From: CAZSDP01 sp964605665
GTDB lineage: Bacteria > Planctomycetota > UBA8108 > UBA1146
Length of the DNA: 27,855 nt
NCBI GenBank assembly: GCA_964605665.1
Contig: CAZSDP010000039.1
Coordinates: 1-27,855 of the forward strand
Direction: 5' to 3'
Shown here: piece after piece, positions 23,183-27,855 of the stretch
Layout: each line of letters begins with the position of its first letter
Position numbering within the stretch: position 1 is the stretch's first letter
The notes under the pieces: model-generated
Told to the model about the DNA's origin: nothing
Seen by the model: only the letters and a program-made list of their open reading frames with translations
The model's database searches: none
Translations under genes and position numbers: made by a program

Positions 23183-23875
23183 GTGCCAGCAGACTCTTCC
23201 TCCCTCGACCCGCTCGCCCGAGATCTACCGCCGATCACTTCGGTCCTCTTCGATCTCGACGGCACGATCCTCGATACCGTGGCGCTCATTCTCGAGTCGT
23301 ATCGCCATGTGCACGAGAATGAGCTCGCGGAGCACACTCTCGATCCCGACCACTTTCGGCTCCGGTTGGGGGTCCCTCTGTGGGGGGTCTTCCGCGAACT
23401 GGTGGGGGACGACGCCGATCGTGTCGATCAACTCGTCGATATCTACCGAGCCCACAATCGCGCTGCCCACGACCGAATGGTGTCGGCATTTCCCGGCGTC
23501 CCCGAGTTGATGCGAGAGTTGCGCGGAAAGGAAATCCGCACCGGAATCGTCACCAGCAAGATGCGAGAAGCGGTCGGTCGCGGATTATCGATCGCCGCGA
23601 TCGAAGAGTACTTCGACGTGATCGTCACCGTCGATGACGTGACCCATCACAAACCCCATCCGGAGCCGGTGGTGAAAGCTCTTTCTCTACTCGGATCATC
23701 GCCCGCGGAGACGATGTACATCGGTGATGCTCCCGCGGATATCGGAGCGGGACGAGCCGCTGGGGTGCGGACAGGTGCGGTTCTCTGGGGGCCCTTCACT
23801 CGCCAAGAGCTTGCGCCTCACGCCCCTGATCACTGGTTCGAACAGCCGCAGGAGATTCTCTCGGTTCTTTCCTAG
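23183..23875 (+). CDS. HAD-superfamily phosphatase (PpaX/Gph-like)
   Basis: About 230 residues if started at GTG 23183 (GGAAAGG spaced 8 bases); GTG 23147 would add 12 residues without a good ribosome site. All HAD motifs are present: DLDGTILDT (nucleophile and acid Asp), IVTSK (motif II), the Lys of HHKPHPEP (motif III) and YIGDAPADI (motif IV). The helical cap inserted after motif I marks subfamily IA, as in phosphoglycolate phosphatase and the pyrophosphatase PpaX. The substrate is not determined by sequence. Cytoplasmic. It lies 58 bases after the DUF3592 gene on the same strand. Confidence 0.92.
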   Translation: MPADSSSLDPLARDLPPITSVLFDLDGTILDTVALILESYRHVHENELAEHTLDPDHFRLRLGVPLWGVFRELVGDDADRVDQLVDIYRAHNRAAHDRMVSAFPGVPELMRELRGKEIRTGIVTSKMREAVGRGLSIAAIEEYFDVIVTVDDVTHHKPHPEPVVKALSLLGSSPAETMYIGDAPADIGAGRAAGVRTGAVLWGPFTRQELAPHAPDHWFEQPQEILSVLS

Positions 23876-24045
23876 CTCTCCTCGTTTCGACCGTCGCTGG
23901 CGATCTCGATCGGGAAAGACGCCCCTCTTCTGGTCGATTGCATAGACGGCGCTCGGAGACGTGGCATGATCAGCGATCGTCGCGAAGTACCGGTCGCCCC
24001 GATCGGATGCTCACGATGATGAGTCACGACTCCGAAAGGCATTCG

Positions 24046-25296
24046 ATGGAAGATTCGCAACCCGCACCGCCGGCGACCTTTGGCCCCATCGTTCTTCCCG
24101 CGCGGGCGGCGAAGATCGGTAGGCGTGGTCACCCTTGGTTCTATCGCGATGATCTCGCTGATCTCGAACTTCCCGTCGATGCCTTGGTGAGGGTCCATGC
24201 TCCCGGTGGCCGAGACCTCGGTTTGGGGATGACCTCGAATCGCTCGAAGATCACGTTGCGGCTGTGTGGATCGTGGCCGGGAGATGGCGTGCCGACCCCC
24301 CAAGAATTCTTGAAGACTCGCCTCCGAGATGCCGTCGCTTTTCGCGGTGCATCGAATGGCGAAAAGTCGGGGGTACGTCTCGTGCACGGAGAGTCGGACG
24401 GTATCCCTGGCTTGGTGATCGATCGATACGCCTCTTGCTGCGTGGTGCAATCGACCTCTGCGTTTGTCGAGTCTCAACTCGACACCATCGCGAAGTGGTT
24501 GATCGAAGAGGTGAAGGTGTCGTCCGTTCTTTTACGTGGCGATGTCACCGTGCGCAAGCGAGAGGGTCTTCCCCAAGAAGTGCGTTGGTTGGCGGGAGAC
24601 CCGATCGAGTCGGTGGAGATCGAAGAGCATGGAATTTGCCACCTGGTCTATCCAGTCGAAGGGCACAAGACCGGTTTCTATCTCGATCAGCGACCCGCCC
24701 GGATGCGGGTGAAAGAACTCTCCGACGGTGCGCGAGTTCTCGATCTCTTTAGCTATCAAGGTGCGTTCTCTTTGGCCGCCCTCGCCGGTGGGGCCTGCGA
24801 AGTGACCGCGGTCGACACCTCTGAAGATGCTCTCAGCCGCGCCACCGCCGCCGCGCAGCGGCAAGGTCTTGAACCGCTGCAGACGATGGCGGGCAATGTG
24901 TTCGATGTCGTCCGCGAGCTCCGTCAGCAAGAGAAGCAATTCGACGTGATCGTGCTCGATCCACCCCCCTTCTGTAAGTCACGCCGAGAACTGGAAGGGG
25001 GAAAGCGAGGGTACCGTGATCTGAACCGGATCGCCCTGCGGCTCCTCGCCCCCGGGGGGCGATTGATCACCGCGAGCTGCAGTCACCACCTCAGTCCCGA
25101 GATCTTCGAAGAGGTGCTTCGGCAGGCGAGCTTCGATCTGCCCTTCCGCGTCTTTCTCGAGGAGAGACTCGGCGCGGGAAGTGATCACCCCGCGTGGATC
25201 CGACTCCCGGAGAGTGAGTATCTCAAGGTGCGGATCTTGCGACGCGTCGATGGCGGCGCAACCGTCTCGCCGATCGATCAGACCCTTCAGCGCTGA
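24046..25296 (+). CDS. rlmI: RlmI-like 23S rRNA (cytosine-C5) methyltransferase
   Basis: 416 residues from ATG 24046 (GAAAGG 6 bases upstream; earlier in-frame ATGs at 24007 and 24022 lack such a site). The N-terminal PUA-like domain (LPARAAKIGRRGHPWFYRDDL...) is followed by a linker and a Rossmann SAM-dependent methyltransferase domain. That domain shows GHKTGFYLDQRPAR, motif I VLDLFSYQGAFSLAA, motif IV VLDPPPFCKS and the catalytic-type Cys in TASCSHH. The family (RlmI/YccW, also annotated RlmK-like) methylates a cytosine of 23S rRNA; the exact target here is inferred. Its last ten bases overlap the end of the opposite-strand SGNH gene. Confidence 0.92.
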   Translation: MEDSQPAPPATFGPIVLPARAAKIGRRGHPWFYRDDLADLELPVDALVRVHAPGGRDLGLGMTSNRSKITLRLCGSWPGDGVPTPQEFLKTRLRDAVAFRGASNGEKSGVRLVHGESDGIPGLVIDRYASCCVVQSTSAFVESQLDTIAKWLIEEVKVSSVLLRGDVTVRKREGLPQEVRWLAGDPIESVEIEEHGICHLVYPVEGHKTGFYLDQRPARMRVKELSDGARVLDLFSYQGAFSLAALAGGACEVTAVDTSEDALSRATAAAQRQGLEPLQTMAGNVFDVVRELRQQEKQFDVIVLDPPPFCKSRRELEGGKRGYRDLNRIALRLLAPGGRLITASCSHHLSPEIFEEVLRQASFDLPFRVFLEERLGAGSDHPAWIRLPESEYLKVRILRRVDGGATVSPIDQTLQR

Positions 25297-26441
25297 TTCA
25301 ACAGCCGCGAAAGAACGGGAGTCAGCGCATCCGCATATCGCATCATCCCCAAATCGTTGGGGTGTGATCCGTCGGTCGATCCCTCTCCATCGGTTCCGAG
25401 CAGCGACTCCCCAGGAAGATAAAAGAGCCCTTCCACCCCTTCGCGTTGCAGCTGTTCGAAAGAGGTTCGCAACGCTTTTCGATTGCCGTCGTGGTGTTGT
25501 CGGCGACGGGGAAAGAAATCGACGTTGGCGAAGGAACGATCTTCCACCAACAGAATCGGCACCTTCGGGCGCGCCGTTCGCAACTTTCGAACGAACGGCT
25601 CGGTCCGTTCACTCACCAACTTCTGATCCAGATTCGGTAAGCAGTCGATCACGTAGAGAGCCGCGTCGATCTCTCCGAGGTAGCTCGCGAGTTCGAGGTC
25701 GAGCCGACCATTTCCAGAAAACCCGAGATTGATCACCGGGCGGGTGAGACGTCGACCGATGATCGACGGAAACGCCATCCCCGGACGCGAGGCGCAAGCG
25801 CCTTGCGCGATCGAGGTGCCGTAATAGACGATCGGTTTGTGGGGAAGAGGCGCGGCGGCGTCGACGGTGTGTCCCTTTGGAACCCCGATCGATAGCGATT
25901 CCACCCCGTTATAGAGCGGCAGATAGAGACGGTATTCACCGCTCTCGGCGCGGATGCCCTCGGCGATCACGCTTTCGATCTCTTGAGCGTTCGGCTTCAC
26001 TCCCGCAGCCCAGTGCCAACTTCCGTCCCTCTGCTTGGCGTACAGATCGACACCGCTCACCCCGGTGGCGGGCATGTGCGCAAGGGCGAGTCGATCGGAA
26101 GTGAGTCGATACCGTACATGGATCTGATCGGCATCGGTGCGAAAGCGCACGCTGATCCCGGCCGATTGGCGACTCAAGCTCCAGACGGGGGCGCGCACCA
26201 CCTCTCGTGCGCGTGTCGGAAGACGATCGTAGGGAGTGTCGGTGTCGAGGAACCCGCGCCCTTCGATGGTCAGGCTGCTTCCATCGCTCCAGTGGATCTC
26301 CGGCGTACCTTCCCCTCGGTGGGGGGACCGACGAAGTCCCGTGGCGAAGAGCGAAGTGAGGCCGGTCGAAGAGACCGAGCCCATCACAAAGCCGCTCTGC
26401 AACAAGAAGGTGCGTCGCGAAACTGTCAACCCGGTCACCAT
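25287..26441 (-). CDS. Tat-exported SGNH hydrolase with GxDLY domain
   Basis: 384 residues. The N-terminus has a twin-arginine signal (SRRTFLLQSGF), so it is exported folded. The N-terminal beta domain (about 48-195) contains the GxDLY signature (G130-VDLY) known from GDSL-like esterases of this group. The SGNH hydrolase domain follows with Ser210 (YYGTSIAQG), the Gly/Asn block GFSGNGR (about 240-246) and the Asp357/His360 pair in DGSHPND. Such enzymes remove acyl or acetyl groups from carbohydrates or lipids in the periplasm; the exact substrate is unknown. The ATG 26441 start has GAGGGA very close; GTG 26438 is an equally possible start. Tail-to-tail overlap of 10 bases with rlmI. Confidence 0.9.
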   Translation of the reverse strand: MVTGLTVSRRTFLLQSGFVMGSVSSTGLTSLFATGLRRSPHRGEGTPEIHWSDGSSLTIEGRGFLDTDTPYDRLPTRAREVVRAPVWSLSRQSAGISVRFRTDADQIHVRYRLTSDRLALAHMPATGVSGVDLYAKQRDGSWHWAAGVKPNAQEIESVIAEGIRAESGEYRLYLPLYNGVESLSIGVPKGHTVDAAAPLPHKPIVYYGTSIAQGACASRPGMAFPSIIGRRLTRPVINLGFSGNGRLDLELASYLGEIDAALYVIDCLPNLDQKLVSERTEPFVRKLRTARPKVPILLVEDRSFANVDFFPRRRQHHDGNRKALRTSFEQLQREGVEGLFYLPGESLLGTDGEGSTDGSHPNDLGMMRYADALTPVLSRLLNQR

Positions 26442-26516
26442 TTCCCTCGGTCAGAACGATCGTTGCTCGTCGCTACCGTCAGAGAGCGAAAAAAGAGTCC
26501 GCCATTCGATCGTGGA

Positions 26517-26936
26517 TCAGTGCGCTGCAGAAGAACGATTGAGCGTCCCCCCGATCTTGCCACCGAGCCACGCCATCGGCAGATAGCAACCGATCAAGTC
26601 GGCGGCGATGTACCAAGTGGGCGCGGGGAGCATGAACACCATGGCAATCCCTCCCAGCATCGTGAAGAGCCCAATACCGATGGCGTATCGCATCGGATGA
26701 GAAGGCGCCAAGCACGCCGCGGTCGCCGCTCCGACGAGTGACCCCATCCCGTGGGCGAGCAAAGGGAAGATGAAGTGACGTGCCTCGAAGAGGTGCATGT
26801 TTGCTTTGAGGCTTTCCACATCATTGGGATCGACTCCGGGAGGAAGCGGAATCACCTTGCCGCTCACCGAGACCAGAGCCATATTTACGATGCCCCCCAG
26901 GATCACTCCAGAGACCACGGCGATGACTGCCTTCAT
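26517..26936 (-). CDS. Small four-helix membrane protein
   Basis: 139 residues from ATG 26936, chosen because GGGAGGT lies 5-6 bases upstream; an in-frame ATG at 26969 lacks a site. Helices are visible at about 3-24, 58-75, 81-100 and 103-125. Between helix 1 and 2 is a periplasmic loop with Pro and acidic residues (PLPPGVDPNDVESLKANM), a pattern I have seen in uncharacterised bacterial proteins of this size. No catalytic residues are recognised. It stands alone, 75 bases upstream of the SGNH gene on the same strand, so co-transcription is possible. Confidence 0.75.
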   Translation of the reverse strand: MKAVIAVVSGVILGGIVNMALVSVSGKVIPLPPGVDPNDVESLKANMHLFEARHFIFPLLAHGMGSLVGAATAACLAPSHPMRYAIGIGLFTMLGGIAMVFMLPAPTWYIAADLIGCYLPMAWLGGKIGGTLNRSSAAH

Positions 26937-27049
26937 CGAAACCTCCCGTTCTGATCGCTTTGAATCCACATCGTTGCCACAAAGGGCGGCCCCGAAAGAG
27001 CGTGCGGTTCGCTCGAGAGTGGCAACGATCGTCTCAGAGATCGCCCAAA

Positions 27050-27115
27050 GAAGAAATGCCAGAGAAGAGTTGCCGTGAAGAATTGCCGTGAAGAATTGCC
27101 GTGAAGAAATGCCTG
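27050..27115. repeat. 13-bp imperfect tandem repeats (about 5 units)
   Basis: GAAGAATTGCCGT occurs exactly at 27077 and 27090. GAAGAGTTGCCGT precedes at 27064, and GAAGAAATGCC variants bound both sides (27050 and 27103). One extra base separates the first unit from the second. Confidence 0.85.
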
Positions 27116-27224
27116 TTTCACGACGGAAGCCGGGCGATCCTCAGCAGTTCGTCGAGCGCAGCGTGCCGAAGCGGGGAAACTCGCTCACAACTGCGAAGAA
27201 CAGCGCAGATCAACACTTTCAGCA

Positions 27225-27269
27225 GTGCAGAGAATTAGTGCAGTGCAGTAGTGCACAGCAGCGGTGCAG
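27225..27269. repeat. Cluster of GTGCAG/GTGCAC hexamers
   Basis: Five GTGCA copies within 45 bases, at 27225, 27238, 27243, 27251 and 27264. They may be iteron-like or regulator-binding, or simply simple-sequence drift next to the 13-bp repeats. Confidence 0.5.
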
Positions 27270-27285
27270 AGTAGCGCTGCGGAAG

Positions 27286-27678
27286 TCATCGGGAAGGGCA
27301 TTGAGAATCGACCACCCAGCATTGATTCCCTTCCGGATCAGCGATCGCTCCAAACCAGAAGCGGTCCTGTTCATTGAAGGTCGCCGGATGGACGATCGTG
27401 CCCCCCGCCCCTTCGATGGTGGCAAAGAACTCTCGCACATCATCGACTTCAAACTGCAAGATCACCCGTTGCGCACCACGATCGGTCGAGGTCACTCCCA
27501 TCTCGGAAGCCAACGCGATCCCGACCTTGATGCCCGATGCAGTTTCGAGATTGCAATAGTGAAAGCCATCATCGAACAGACGAATGACACGGAAGCCGAG
27601 CACATCGCGATACCACTTCACCAGTCCGTCATAATCGTCGGCAAGAACCACCGTCTCCCGTCCTCGAATCTCCGACAC
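27286..27678 (-). CDS. VOC (glyoxalase/bleomycin-resistance) family protein
   Basis: 130 residues from GTG 27678; AAGGAGG lies 6 bases upstream, far better than the further GTG at 27720, which would add 14 basic residues. It is one vicinal-oxygen-chelate domain with two beta-alpha-beta-beta-beta halves. The first is VVLADDYDGLVKWYRDVLGFRV, with the typical YCNLE strand. The second is VILQFEVDDVREFFATIEGAGG, ending IADPEGNQCWVVD. The Glu and His-type metal ligands are only partly evident, so catalytic activity is uncertain. Members are small metalloenzymes or drug-binding proteins. Cytoplasmic. Confidence 0.9.
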   Translation of the reverse strand: MSEIRGRETVVLADDYDGLVKWYRDVLGFRVIRLFDDGFHYCNLETASGIKVGIALASEMGVTSTDRGAQRVILQFEVDDVREFFATIEGAGGTIVHPATFNEQDRFWFGAIADPEGNQCWVVDSQCPSR

Positions 27679-27783
27679 GACACCCCTCCTTCTCACCTCG
27701 ATGATCTGAGCGCGCTTCACTGAGCCCCGTGCATCATCTCCAAAGCACTCGACACCGCGCCCTTCGATCCTCCACTGCCGATC

Positions 27784-27855
27784 TTACGCTCCTTCGATCA
27801 CATAAACCGAGAACTCGTTCAACCTGAATCGCTCTTCTTTGAACGAGAGCGTGTT
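27784..27855 (-). CDS. 3' end of a gene cut by the window edge
   Basis: Reading leftward from the window end, 23 codons (NTLSFKEERFRLNEFSVYV...) lead to TAA at 27784-27786. The residue mix looks like a genuine protein C-terminus and fits as the gene upstream of the VOC gene, about 105 bases away on the same strand. Family unknown; only the last residues are visible. Confidence 0.4.
   Translation of the reverse strand, partial: NTLSFKEERFRLNEFSVYVIEGA

Larger units (their letters stand above)
26937..27285. other. Intergenic region with two small repeat clusters
   Basis: No gene is supported between the VOC gene and the four-helix membrane protein gene. The stretch contains the 13-bp repeats at 27050-27115 and a run of GTGCAG copies at 27225-27269. 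Confidence 0.6.

Overview
The window looks like a piece of a draft or metagenome-assembled bacterial genome, most likely Planctomycetota. The best lineage clue is the end of the large secreted multicopper oxidase: a dockerin-like tail with two calcium-loop-like D-x-N-x-D-G stretches and a Cys/Pro-rich terminus, a layout common on secreted planctomycete proteins. The DUF3592 protein, the GxDLY-type SGNH hydrolase and the Gly-rich RRM protein also fit. Two 100-base N runs (3112-3211 and 6371-6470) mark scaffold joins. This assignment is an inference; no rRNA or tRNA gene is visible.

Left part (1-3321): a sparse, lower-GC, accessory-looking segment. It carries three small plus-strand genes (a four-knuckle zinc protein, a lipoprotein, a small membrane protein) and one doubtful short ORF. 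Two arrays of the same degenerate 14-bp tandem repeat flank these genes: about 12 units at 9-176 and about 37 units at 2180-2692. A separate 15-bp repeat lies at 2832-2891. From 3322 a complete catalase-peroxidase gene (katG) ends in a textbook terminator. It is followed by a small membrane/zinc-ribbon gene whose natural start seems cut off by an in-frame TAA.

Copper module (6641-12427, minus strand): a 1395-residue multicopper oxidase resembling the MofA-type (putative Mn(II) oxidase) group is followed by a fused SCO/cytochrome c protein with a Cys-pair tail and a C-terminal membrane anchor. A strong sigma70-type promoter (TTGACT-17-TATACA) and a leader with inverted repeats precede the oxidase, and a 14-bp hairpin sits between the two genes. 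The SCO domain could help load copper and the cytochrome c could accept or pass on electrons, so this is the most interesting functional unit here.

Middle (12578-17155, minus strand): a PLP aminotransferase, an S9D-type (glutamyl endopeptidase-like) serine peptidase, and an RRM RNA-binding protein ending in 18 glycines and a Trp. A 722-base gene-free stretch follows.

Right part (17878-25296, plus strand): a four-helix membrane protein, a cardiolipin synthase-type phospholipase D protein, an orphan membrane PAS sensor, a SEC-C protein, a DUF3592 protein, a HAD phosphatase and an RlmI-type rRNA methyltransferase. On the minus strand follow a Tat-exported SGNH hydrolase (overlapping the methyltransferase tail to tail), a small four-helix membrane protein, a VOC/glyoxalase protein, and the cut-off 3' end of a further gene at the window edge. 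This part looks like ordinary chromosome with short intergenic spaces.
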